DNA of 64,000 nt, taken from positions 53,097,021 through 53,161,020 of the forward strand of contig CM046853.1 in assembly GCA_025617745.1 (NCBI GenBank), written 5' to 3'. Shown one piece after another: positions 23,574 to 35,200 of the stretch. Made by a program: the position numbers and the translations under genes. The notes beneath the pieces were generated by a model, which was not told the DNA's origin, did no database searches, and saw only the letters and a program-made list of their open reading frames with translations. The DNA is from Heliocidaris erythrogramma. Lineage: Eukaryota > Echinodermata > Echinoidea > Camarodonta > Echinometridae. The stretch's first letter is position 1, and each line of letters starts with the position of its first letter.

Positions 23574-24761
23574 ATGTCGTCCCGACGACTCTACATCTTG
23601 GCCGTGTGTTTTGGTTGCCTCATTATAGCGGCTGTCATCAGCTTCTCAAGAATATACGCCGTCATTTGCAAACAAGGAGAATCCATACTCAACTACGGGA
23701 GCAGCAGTAAGGCGCATGCCTTGAAGACGCAAGAAAGGCTTCATCCTCCAGGAGGTGGGTCAAGTTCGCGGGGAGGCAGATGTTACACGATCTCATCAGA
23801 TTGGGTGCAGCATCTGAAATCCAATCATGGACGAGATTCACTCGGATGCAAGCAGAAGCTACCGAAGGTCCTCATCATCGGCGCTAGGACGTCGGGTACG
23901 AGAACTTTAAACAGGGTACTGGGATTCCATCCGCAGCTGGCGACGACGGCATACGAAGTGCGGTTCTTCGATAAGAACTATCATCGTGGATTGGAATGGT
24001 ACAAGAGTCAAATGCCATTCAGTACACCCGAGCAGATCACGGTTGAGTCGACAGAAAGTTACGTGTATCATCGGAATGCTTCTTTGAGGGTATCTAAGAC
24101 TCTTGGAGATGACATCAAGATCATCGTGATGTTGCGTGATCCTGTAGCGAGGTCCATCTCGGACTATCTCCTGACGCAGCACAGGATCAGCGACTCCAAG
24201 CTGACCTCCACACGCTACAAGCGCGTCTTCAAGGCATCGCGATCTGCAGATCGTCTGCTCGTCAGCGGCAAGGGCAAACACGGCCGAAGAGGTTCAAGCA
24301 AGATGTCTTACACCATAGAAGACACCTTCGAGAAAACTGTCATGAGGAGCCCCGATCTTGTGTCCCACAAAAACATATTCATTGCGGACAGTCTTTACGT
24401 GTACTACTTGCGGAGTTGGGTCAAGAAGTTTACGTCGTACAACATCCTGGCGGTCAACGCTGAGAAATTTGCAAGAACACCCGCTGAAACCCTTGCACAG
24501 GTCGAGGAATTTCTCCGTCTGAAACCATTCTTCCAGCCGGATTACTTCAAGTTTGATATGAATACGAGTACATTCTGTCTACAAAAACCACAATCCATTT
24601 GCATGCCTCGATTGCCCGTGCAGTACCCGGTAATAAGCGGGGAGACCATATCAAAACTTCGAGGACATTTTGAAAATAGCTGCCGGTATCTGTTCCTACT
24701 CCTTAAACATTACTTAGAACTCATTGGTGATATTCCCCTCAACTACCATCCCATTGAATGA
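23574..24761 (+). CDS. Heparan sulfate 3-O-sulfotransferase-like enzyme, intronless, 395 aa
   Basis: One open frame encodes a type II membrane protein: a short cytosolic end (MSSRR), one membrane segment at residues 6-30, a stem, then a sulfotransferase domain from about residue 97. The PAPS 5'-phosphate loop is GARTSGTRTL (103-112) where HS3ST enzymes have GVRKGGTRAL. The acceptor-site block YEVRFFDKNYHRGLEWY keeps the catalytic Glu (E128) and Asp (D133). The block VESTESY (157-163) replaces MEKTPSY. The 3'-phosphate site LRDPVARSISDY (187-198) is intact. A cysteine pair in FCLQKPQSIC matches the family's C-terminal disulfide. A basic insert lies near residues 217-245. Known family role: transfer of sulfate from PAPS to the 3-OH of glucosamine in heparan sulfate, in the Golgi. 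The loss of two lysines makes activity uncertain. The ATG follows stop codons and starts the membrane anchor. A distant AATAAA lies at 26447-26452. Confidence 0.9.
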   Translation: MSSRRLYILAVCFGCLIIAAVISFSRIYAVICKQGESILNYGSSSKAHALKTQERLHPPGGGSSSRGGRCYTISSDWVQHLKSNHGRDSLGCKQKLPKVLIIGARTSGTRTLNRVLGFHPQLATTAYEVRFFDKNYHRGLEWYKSQMPFSTPEQITVESTESYVYHRNASLRVSKTLGDDIKIIVMLRDPVARSISDYLLTQHRISDSKLTSTRYKRVFKASRSADRLLVSGKGKHGRRGSSKMSYTIEDTFEKTVMRSPDLVSHKNIFIADSLYVYYLRSWVKKFTSYNILAVNAEKFARTPAETLAQVEEFLRLKPFFQPDYFKFDMNTSTFCLQKPQSICMPRLPVQYPVISGETISKLRGHFENSCRYLFLLLKHYLELIGDIPLNYHPIE

Positions 24762-25875
24762 CAGGGTAAACAGAAGCAATATCAGTAGGAGTAGTTGGAA
24801 CATGAAAGGTGTAAATTTGGCTATAAATACTTCTAAAAATATTTATTCTTACTGTAATTTATAACTTGTGCATGTATTATAATTGCCAGTTTGCTTTCGC
24901 AAACAGTTCGCTTTATGTTTCAGGAAATGTGGATTTTCTCATCTTGAGCTTATTTATCACAAATATTGGTATTTTACGTTTCTTTTGCCGAGGAATAATT
25001 TATGCATGATAGCGTTCAAGTGAAGTTAAAAAACATGAAGTATTAAAAGGGATTCGCATCTCGAATGTATTTCCGCTCTTGTATTTATATTGAAAAGCTC
25101 ATGTATTCAGAATCCTTTTACGGAGGATATCTATTGAAGCGCAATTTCACTTAGACAAAACTAACGGTGCTAAAATATCTATGTTTGTACTCTGTAGAGC
25201 AAGCTGTTATCAAATGGAGGAACAGATTCGTGTGAGAAATTTATAAACTATACCATTAATGAAACGTTGCGAATAGTATATTCCTGCATTTTTCTGCATG
25301 GTAGCCTATTTGACCTATTCATAATTTGGCGTAAATATTCAAAATTGAATGAAACGCCGTAAAAGCCAATTTAACAACAGCAACAACAAGAACAAGATGA
25401 CTTCCCTCTTTTCTGAAACCCTTCTCCTCTGACACCCGTCTTTAGACAAAAGTTTAAGAATCAGGCTTTTGCTATATCATCATGATATCCTCAAAAACCA
25501 TTGAATAATAATGACCGTTTCTTTTATAGCGTTATTTCCAATGGTGTTGGGAAATAGGGTTGTCGGAACAACATATAATTTGGTATCGGAAAGTAGAGGT
25601 GTCGGAACATATAGGGTGTCAGAACATGGAAGGACGGGGTGTCAGAACTTAGGGATGATTGAAAAGGCTATCGGAATATCAATGTTAAATCATAGGGGTG
25701 ATGGAATTTATCTGTACTGGAAAGTATTGATGCTGGATTTCGTAACATAAAGGTTAGTATTCTGCTAATTAGTTTAAAACCCAACGCTATGTCTAAAGTC
25801 ATGCTAAAGTCATGTTTAACAAGGCCTCGGTCTAACCATGTCCATGGTCTAACTTCCTTTGTTTAAACTTTAGAC

Positions 25876-26024
25876 CCAGGGGAGCGTTTCATGAAAGGAA
25901 ATTGTCGGATATTTTATTCGACAACTGTTATAAGCTACTGAAATCCTTGCAGCTGATTGGCTGAGAGCAATTTTGTCGGATGAAATATCTGACAAGTCCT
26001 TTCATGAAACGCCCCCCCCCCCAG
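25876..26024. mobile_element. Foldback MITE of the GGGGAGCGTTTCAT family, copy 1
   Basis: Ends GGGGAGCGTTTCATGAAAGG and CCTTTCATGAAACGCCCC are inverted. The centre is CAACTGTTATAAGCTACTGA followed by a CTGATTGGCTGAGAG core shared with copies at 36293, 47161 and 47302. Confidence 0.85.
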
Positions 26025-26496
26025 GTCAGTGTTAAATTTGAGCAGAATACAGGCCAAATGCATCGTAATAATATATCATGCATGTTGAAATATTAGGGTG
26101 TCTGGAAATATTGGGTTATTGGATTATATTGGGATCTGTAGGGAAAAAAGGTTTGAATACGTTTATGTTTTGAAACATATTCTGGTGGTGGAACATAATT
26201 GGGCATTGGAGCATCTTCATGCCAAATTCAGGTAATGTTCTTCCTCTTCTGCAGTATTATTTTCTAATGTTTATCACAAAATATTATCTGCTTTGGGCAT
26301 GAATGTGCCTAAAGTCGTTCATTTTCATTTGCAGTGAATGCACTTATATTTGTGACATTTACCTCTGTTAATTATTCTGTCTTCGTTAACAAGAAAATCG
26401 CTTGAATCGCTTATTTCAACTATGTTACTTCATTTTGATTTCTTTGAATAAAGCCCTGTCAATTTTCGTACTATGTTCACTGATGGATAATAACTT

Positions 26497-26705
26497 CACT
26501 CTAAAAACTCAAATGTTAAATCTACATTTAAAAGGTTGGAGGAGTGACAACATTTTTAAAATGGTAAATTAACCCTTTTAACATGCTGGATCTAATAGTT
26601 TAAAGGTTGGATGCAGCATGTTAAAAGTGTTCATTTACCATTTTGAAAATGTTGTCACTCCTCCAACCTTTTAAATGTAGATTTAACATTTGAGTTTTTA
26701 GAGTG
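26497..26705. mobile_element. Near-perfect foldback element
   Basis: Arms of about 90 bp from CACTCTAAAAACTCAAATGT to the inverse ending TTTGAGTTTTTAGAGTG are almost identical, interrupted by a short loop with AACATGCTGGATC/GATGCAGCATGTT. High arm identity implies recent spread or ongoing conversion. Confidence 0.9.
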
Positions 26706-28922
26706 TTGTGATATTATACATGAATGAATGAATGAATTTCATAATACTGCAGAAATCTGCCATGAACATTACAATTGAAAAGTATACATCGTTCAAAATT
26801 TCGATTACATATATCATAATCAATAACAATTTAATGTAGTCAAAAGTGAAAATTTACATTAGTCAATAGAATAACATGTAGTTATATGTAGAAGATAAAA
26901 AGGGGAGGAGGAACACCCGGAGAAAGAGAGAGGGGCGGGAAAGAGAGCATTTTACTGAGACCGGAAACAGACAAGAGAAAGAAAGAATTAAAGAGGGGAT
27001 GAAGGAATAAAGGAGGGACAGGAGAAAGAGCGACTGAGACAGACATACAAGCAGATAAATGGAGGATTATCGGTTTTACGATTGATATAATTTGGTTCCA
27101 GATTACGGTTCAGATGAGGTACAGGTTAATTCCTCCTTTTCGAGATACCGCTTTGTCACATGAACAGTAAATCCAAATTGCACGTTACAGTCATCAATAA
27201 GACGAGAAAGACTCAGAATCTTGGAGATGCCAAATTTTAAAGTATGATGACTGTACGCATGCAGTCACTAAAAAGATCCGAAATCGACACATTCAGAGGA
27301 CGTACTTTTGAAATAATTAAGAAAATAATTACAAACACAATAATTCAATTGTTAATGTGTTATTCAATTTAATATCTTAATAGTGATTGATTTGGACAAA
27401 GTGAAACAAAAATATATATGTATCAGTTATACACATATACTGATTATGTCACAAATTGTATATTTGCCAGAGCTCTGGCTTCGATTAATAAATTCATTCT
27501 AGTAGTTAACAGCTTAATAAATTTATATAAATATATACCTTCAAGGCATATTGGATTGGGAAAATGCCCTACCCATTAGGCCTCTAAATATCTCAATATT
27601 ATGTGACCCCTCTCACAAGCACTTCGTTTTAAAAGTTATCACACCATTTCATCTTCTAATTTTCTTATTTTCGTCATAATGGAAATAAATGAAACATGAA
27701 AATATGTAACATTCTATTGTTACTGTTTTTGTTTTGAGTACTGATTGATATTTCGGAAACATTTTCACGAGCTTCCTCGCCCACCCCCTCCCCTGACATA
27801 AACAAAAAAGAATAAAAATCCGGCTACGATAAAGGAATTATATCCAGCTTATCAGGGTAACAATTGCAGGGTTCCCCTATGATTTTCAAACATGCCCCAA
27901 ATATATTGACAACGTTTTGGTCAGAGATTCTGGATATGCAACGGTTCAGAAAATGTAAGAAGCATATTTTTTTTAATGTATGAGATTATTTTGTTGTGGA
28001 CGGAAAAATTAATCAAATTAAATATTTCTTTACAAAAAAAAGGATTTTCTAGAGAAATACCCTCATCTTGTCTAGAAATATATTAACAAATGCCAACTAG
28101 ACGTAGAAAATAAACCAACAAAAGATAGGTATTTTCTATGATCATTCTGCAAACTTTGTAATATTGTTAAAAGTGTTTAAAATAATTTTATATTTATACA
28201 CAAATTAGCCACTTACAGTTTTAACAACAAATTTATTCATACCCCTTGTAATTTTGAGGTCTTTTGTGTTTTTCTTAAGAATGGAATGTGGACTAGTGGA
28301 ATTTGGGTACTGGTTGAATACGTTTAATTGTTAGCTTGAGGTGAAAAATAATTGTGGTTTTACTTCATTTGCATAACAACGGAAATGCTGATATATTAAT
28401 TTCCTGGCACTTCTAGAAATATTCATATCTTGGTCAAGGCATGGCATCGGGGCATATTTTAATGAAAATGCACATGAGTCAGACATTCGTAAGATTCTGT
28501 ACATGTTTTACAACTATTCTAGAAAGATTATGAAAAGTTATGGACAAGCCATCTAAAAAAAAAGTGAATAAATTACCTCTGAACCATCAAAATGTGGTAA
28601 ATTGTCTTGTGTAATTATTTTAACGATTGATTCGTAGCCTGCCCAAGTAACATACATCATGACAAACCAATTTTTCACAAAACAAAATTGAAAAATATGT
28701 CAAAACTTGGTAAGGGTATGAATAATGGTGTTGTTAACTGTACATCTTTCTTTGAAAATGATGAATGAAACCTTTCAACTGACTGTGCATAATACTAATA
28801 ATAATCATCATAATAATAATTCGTTCTTCTGTAGCGCATTTCAGGATCGTGGACCCTCTCTGTTCATGATAGTGTGTACGTATTAAATGAGAATAACTGA
28901 TATGGTTTGGATACTAGAGTTT

Positions 28923-31687
28923 CTATTTTGACCGTGGTTGACACTTTGATCGTATCTCCTTGATGAATATCGGTGAAATGAATAGGACAGATGAGCCGAC
29001 CTGAGGAAAATAAAAAGAAATTGCAATATAAACGTTCTTGTCATAATTTAAATAACACTAATTTTTTTTTAACTGTTTCATTAGGAGTCGTGATGGAGAT
29101 CCGAAATATGCTCCGGCGACATTTGCCCCCGACTTAATAGGGTTAGAATTAGGGTTAGGATTACAATTTTGAGTTTTAGATTAGGTTTAAGTCTAGGTTT
29201 ATGGTGATGATTAGGTATATGGTCCATGGTCGAAACGGGGAAACTCGGTTAGTGTTGGACCAAACAATATACTTAACCCTAACCATAAACCTAGACTTAA
29301 AGGAGAATTACGCTCAAAAATAAAGACGATAGTGTTCAAAGGTGTTATTTATTCCTACTTGTTAGACTATATGGCTTCGCGTCAAAATATACGAGATCGA
29401 TACGAATCAAGATTTTCTGAGCAAAATTTACCATCTGCTAGCAATATGTATCGTCTGCTAGCAGCACATGGGGGCTGCCATTTTGTTTATGTGTACAAGA
29501 AGACTTTCTTAATCCAAATGCTCAATTGCCTTTTTCAAAATTAAAAACCCATTTGAGATTAAAAATACAGAATAGATATGTCAATTTATTTTTAAACTGA
29601 AGATTTCCTTATATATTTCTGTTGAAAATCGATATTCGCTTAATAGAAATCTATTTTCTCGATACTGGACGTATGGGACGGAGCAAATTAATTCAAATTT
29701 TATGGATGCTTCTTCCCTGTGCATCTATAGCGGCAAACTATGCATTCACCTGCTTTCGGATAATGGACTTGAAAAGTCACAATGCATGCTGCATATATTA
29801 TGTTCTGCTCTGTTTGGCAAACCCAAGAAAATAGATTTTTGTTAAGCAAAACCAGACAATTTAAAAGTATCATTATAAAGATTTAATTTTTATAATACAT
29901 GTAAACACCCACTTTATATTTTTCGTCACATATGGGATTTTAGGTAATGAAGAAAATCAATTTAGGATTTTGATTCAAAATATCTTCCTGACTGGAACAT
30001 TTCTCAATGGTTCATATACAACTCCAAATCAGCAAGAAAATGGCAGCCCCTATGTAAATAAGTAGGAGACGATACCGGGTGTTGGAATATCTTTATTTAT
30101 ACCTTTTTCTGATATCTTATTACAAAATGATTTAGGCCAATAAGTAGGAATATATTACACCTTCCAATATAAGTAAATTTGTAATCACGGGTTAATTCTC
30201 CTTTAAACCTAATCTAAAACTCAAATTGTAATCCTAACCCTAATTTATGAATTTAATATTACTGAACGACTCAATCGTGACTAAGTTATATAAGTTTATG
30301 GACATGTAATATACAAGCTTTGCTTTTAAACATGTCCAACTGTTTTCAACATCACTTAATAGGTCAATATTTGTGCATCATATATTTTACTTATTGATAT
30401 TTGATTATGTGCTCATATTTATGGAAAACACATCATTGTTATATTTATGTTGTTACCGTATTTATGTTATGTTATGCACTACAGTATTATGTTAATATGA
30501 TTGAAAACAGTCGATAAAATCTGAAATCTGAAATATCTGACTACGGAGGAGATTATTTGTCGTAGAACCGCCATAGCCAGTCATACATTTATGCACATAT
30601 GCACATATACATGAAATATTAATGAATGATCGTCATGAGAACAAATGAACCAAACAGGAAAGGGTTTTTCAAGCATTTTCAAGCTCTGATCTGCTCTTCA
30701 TCCTATCACTTCTTTCTTCTTTGAATCAGATGATACTGTTTTGAGTTATTACTTTTTTTCAAGTTATTATTGAGTACATTGGCCCATTAACAAATAGAAT
30801 TGTAGGCCTACCATTACAACGAGGAATGCGAAAACCGAACCCCAACCATAGTTGATCTTGAGAAGAGGTATCACGACCTGTATGATACAAACAAAACAAC
30901 ATAAATGATGAAGAGGATTGATAAAAGAAAAGAAATTATTTACAGCGTCGGCATCCCACAAACTTATGAACAAGGTGCAATGAACCTCACAATAAAAATA
31001 ATAGTGTAACGTTTTTTTAATATATATAAAACGACAACTTTTATACTCTCTGTTTATGATTTCATGTATACACGTAAGTATTCAAAATCCAAATAAACGC
31101 TTATTGTGATAGATCTCAATATTGTTTGCCTTTAATTTCTTTCAGGTATCTGGAAGTAATTGATACTACATATCAAAATTACCAACGGTAAAGTTATTTG
31201 GTTTTTGTTGAAGAAAATGTGTCTTATTAAAAAGAAAATATTTGAGACAAAATATAAAAGAACCACACTGCAAAATTCAGCTCTGTATCTATTATGAGCA
31301 CACCTGATACGTGTTAAAACAACATCAGTATGGAATCAAATTAATTTAATTCCATTGTTTTTGTTTCAATGTTAGTGATATTGTTAACACATTTTGGGAG
31401 TTGCAAACAATGGAATAAAATCAGTTCAGCTAGACACTGGTGCTGTTTTTCACACTTATTTGGGTGTGGGGATCGAGGTGGTGTTAGATATTAACATCCT
31501 GGTCCATCACCTGTCCGATAGCAGCTCCGATGGTACCCGTGCCATCGACAATGCCCGTGACAGTTGAGAGTGCCTCTCTGTCTTGCCCTAGCTGGCCTTT
31601 TTGCTGGCCCAGATCAGCTGCTACTGTGGACCCTATCATGTGATTGACACCGCACACAAAGGCACCTTAAAAATAAATATAAAAACA

Positions 31688-31729
<42 letters not shown>

Positions 31730-32200
31730 ACGGAATTAATTAATAAGGTTGAAGATTTGTCAATCTGTCGGTCAATTGAATCTGGTGTCGCCGAAACCAC
31801 TGACCCGTCTCCGTGGTCTAGTGGTTAAGGCATTGGCGTTCTAAGCCAACGACCCGGGTTCGATTCCCGGCGGAGACATTTTTTCAGCCTTTGCAAAAAG
31901 ATTTCAAAAAGGGAGGACAGCTCTGGGGAACTTTGATTTAAGTTACGCAACCATTATTCTCTCATTTCCTTTCGCATTGTATATGTTTCCACGAGAGTTG
32001 CCAAAGCTGTTGTATATGTTATTTCCTCACAATATATATATCTATCTTTAACTCTAAAGGCTACATTAACTGGACAGTTTTTGTCTTATTTCTATGATCA
32101 ACTGTCCAGCTAATGTACCAACTGTCCCGCTAATGTAGGGGGCGCTATTATGACGGAATAAACCGCATTGTTGTGTGTCCTCCTAATGTACCCTTTAGTC

Positions 32201-32231
<31 letters not shown>

Positions 32232-35200
32232 AAAGTAAGATAAAGTTCACTCCGTAGGTTTGCTTCCACAAGCGCTTTCGTTTAATTCTTCAGGTGGAAT
32301 GATTAACCTGTTAGTTACATGCGTTTATATATCGTACAAGTAGAAGTTACAAACATTTTACAAGTCATTCAAATCTCCGTTGTTAAAGTTAGGAGATCTA
32401 TTCGATGGACGGATAGTTGCTGGTAAATGAAAGCTAGAAGAATGAGTTGTGATAGCATGGAGGATGTTGAATAGTTGGCCTGGTGAGCGGGGGAAGAAGA
32501 TTATCGTTCAATGACGTCCAAAGAGATGTTTGCATCATTTCCTTGTTTTCGGCGTTTGTTTCGTAAACGCATCGAAGGGTATTTAGTTATAATGCCAAAA
32601 TATTGTAATCACATCATAACGAATCTTCCATAAAACTCACCTGCAACAGCCATCACTACAGCGTTCCAACCATTCGCCGGAGCAGCTGAAAAAAAATTAA
32701 CACATTTATTACTAATGGTTAGCAAGTAGTACAACTTAGCGGCCGTGTTCCACTTCTCACAATTCAAATCAATTGTATTTTGTTGGAAATGAAAAAAATA
32801 AAATATGAACATGAAACAATACATCTTCATTCTGCCGAACGGTCATAACATTCGCAGAGACGACACCACTCCGATTCCATTACATTACGCACTTTGACCT
32901 TCTAGAAATTGACATAAAAGACCCTATAATCATGATAATATGTGATATAATATAAAGGATCAAAATAATGGCATTCATTATGACGCCTTCCTGCATTTTC
33001 CTTTGACTTCCTCAAAGCGCCTTCCAAAAAGATATTCACCAAGGCGTCTGTTCTGTATGCCTCTGATCCTCTTCGCATGAGCACTTGTTTGATCTGCATT
33101 ATATTTTGTTAAAATATTCCCATTTTGTACTTGAAAAGTATCTATCATAATGAGGAATAATCCAATATTAATCTTGAGCAAGCTAGTTGCATTTTATCAT
33201 TATGAACGGGGCTTGTCTTCGAATTATTCTTCTCTTGGTTGGAGTGTCACCGATACGTTAATGTGGTTCCTCCCTTTTTCTTTATGCATATCCTTTTGTG
33301 GCATTCTTATTTGCTACCCCAACATCACGTCGGCACCTTAATTCGGCACCTAAAGTCGTCAGCTAACTTCGACACCTTACGTCGACACATCACTTAGCAG
33401 CTCACTCCATCACCTCACTTCGGCAACTCACTTCGGCACCTCACTTCGGTACTTCTCTTCCGTCACCTCACCTGGGCACCTCACTTCGGCATCTCACTTC
33501 GGCACCTCACCTCAGCATCTCACTTCCGCACCTCACTTCGGCACCTCACTTCGGCATCTTGCTTCAGCACCTCGATTTGGCACCTCATTTTGGCATCTCA
33601 TTTCGTCACCTCAATTTGGCACCTCACTTCGGCACCTCACTTCGTCACCTCACTTCGGCACCTCACTTCATCACTTTACTTCGGTATCTCACTTCGGCAC
33701 GTCACTTCGGTATCTCACTGCTCAGTACCTCACATTTGCACCTCAAGTCGGCACCACACTTCCGCATCTCACGTCAGTACTTTACTTCGACACATTGGGC
33801 CTATGTTGACACGCATGGTCGACACCTAAAGTCATTGACTTAACCGACCTTAGGAGTCTAGTCTTCCTGTCGACTGTCACAACATCGGATTCCACTACCG
33901 TTATGATTCATTGCTCACACCTGCTCATCATCATTTATTCCCAACTTTCTTATACATGTTCTTGCAAACTGCACACATAAACACACCATTGTAATTACTC
34001 CACCCTAGACAGCTGTCAAAGCTTTTAGGGTTCATCAAATTCAAGATTCAAGTTGTTTGGAGATAACTTACCGCTATAGCCATAAAGTGATCCCATGGAG
34101 CCAAACAGCATGATGATCACAACGGGGGATCGGATTCCCATGAAATCAGAGATCAAACCACCAATAGATCCTCCTGAATACAAAAATTATCACAGTGAAA
34201 ATCATGTGAGCATTTTTTGACATTCTTTACTTTCAATAATAAAGTATCGTGTTGAAGAGGATACTGAAAAACCTATTCAGATATTAGAATATTACTGATA
34301 ACACACTAATTAATTTGATAGAAACACTGCCTTTATACCTCTGCATACTCATGTTCATGTAAGAAGTATTTAATTCACACGAGACATGAAAATCGTTACC
34401 ACAACATCTGCAAATATATGTTTCAAACAAAACCAAATCAAGAAAATGCATTATTATTCAGTTTGCATATCAATTCCGTTATTTCTTTGATGTCTAAATG
34501 CGCTTAAATATGAACCCTTTAAAAAAAATGAATTTTCAGAAAAATTATTCTAAGTTAATCTACATGTTCTAATTTACCAATGATTCCGCCAAAGTCGAAA
34601 GCCATGGATACACGATCAGCGGTGACCTCGGACCATCTGAAGTTGGATGTGAGGTAGTACGGTATCCAAGAGAACAGGGAATAGCTTACAAGCTTCAGAC
34701 ACGCGAATCCTAACGAATACTGTAAAAAAAAAAAGGGAATAAAAATCGTTTTACATGTTGTTTTCCGACCTTTCCTAATTAAAAAGTGTTAATAATTCCG
34801 AAAATGAAATAGAGCTCTATATCATTTTCAAAACGACGAATATTCTTTATTATGAACCCTATTTCATTTCCAGCTTTACGAATCTTCCGAACAGGGAATG
34901 CTATTTCATTTTCGGAATTACGAACCTTTGGGGAAAACTAGTGTTCCCTCTAATAATCATTTAGGAATATCAATATTGATCATTCTCCTAACCTTTAACC
35001 AAAAATAAGAAGAGAGAACAGAATATTGTTGCTTTGATTTCTTTCGGTTAAAAACTTTTCCTCTCGTTTAATTTATTGCACCTTTATAAAAATGTATAAC
35101 ATCCTTATATAAAATAACCTCAGCAATATTCAGCTACAGTTTGATAATATCAGACTGGATAAAGTTTATACGTTATACTTACAACTGACTATCATTTTAA

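Larger units (their letters stand above)
24762..28922. other. Intergenic region downstream of the sulfotransferase
   Basis: It holds a decayed GGTGTCGGAACATA-type short tandem repeat (about 25550-25700 and 26085-26215), two foldback elements (25876-26024, 26497-26705), a purine-rich stretch (26900-27060) and a SINE tail fragment (about 28796-28860). The rest is AT-rich with no recognisable gene. The 3' UTRs of the two convergent flanking genes should lie here. Confidence 0.5.

Noticed and set aside
29140..29165. Interstitial telomere repeat (TTAGGG words)
   Set aside because: Only two or three imperfect words, repeated inverted in the other arm of a foldback element; they belong to that element.
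30767..30811. Stop at 30767 as the end of SLC37A3
   Set aside because: This is intron read-through; the next exon at 28923-29000 restores the family's C-terminal sequence.
33559..33843. Repetitive His/Ser/Leu open frames
   Set aside because: Translations of the degenerate 13-bp minisatellite within an SLC37A3 intron.
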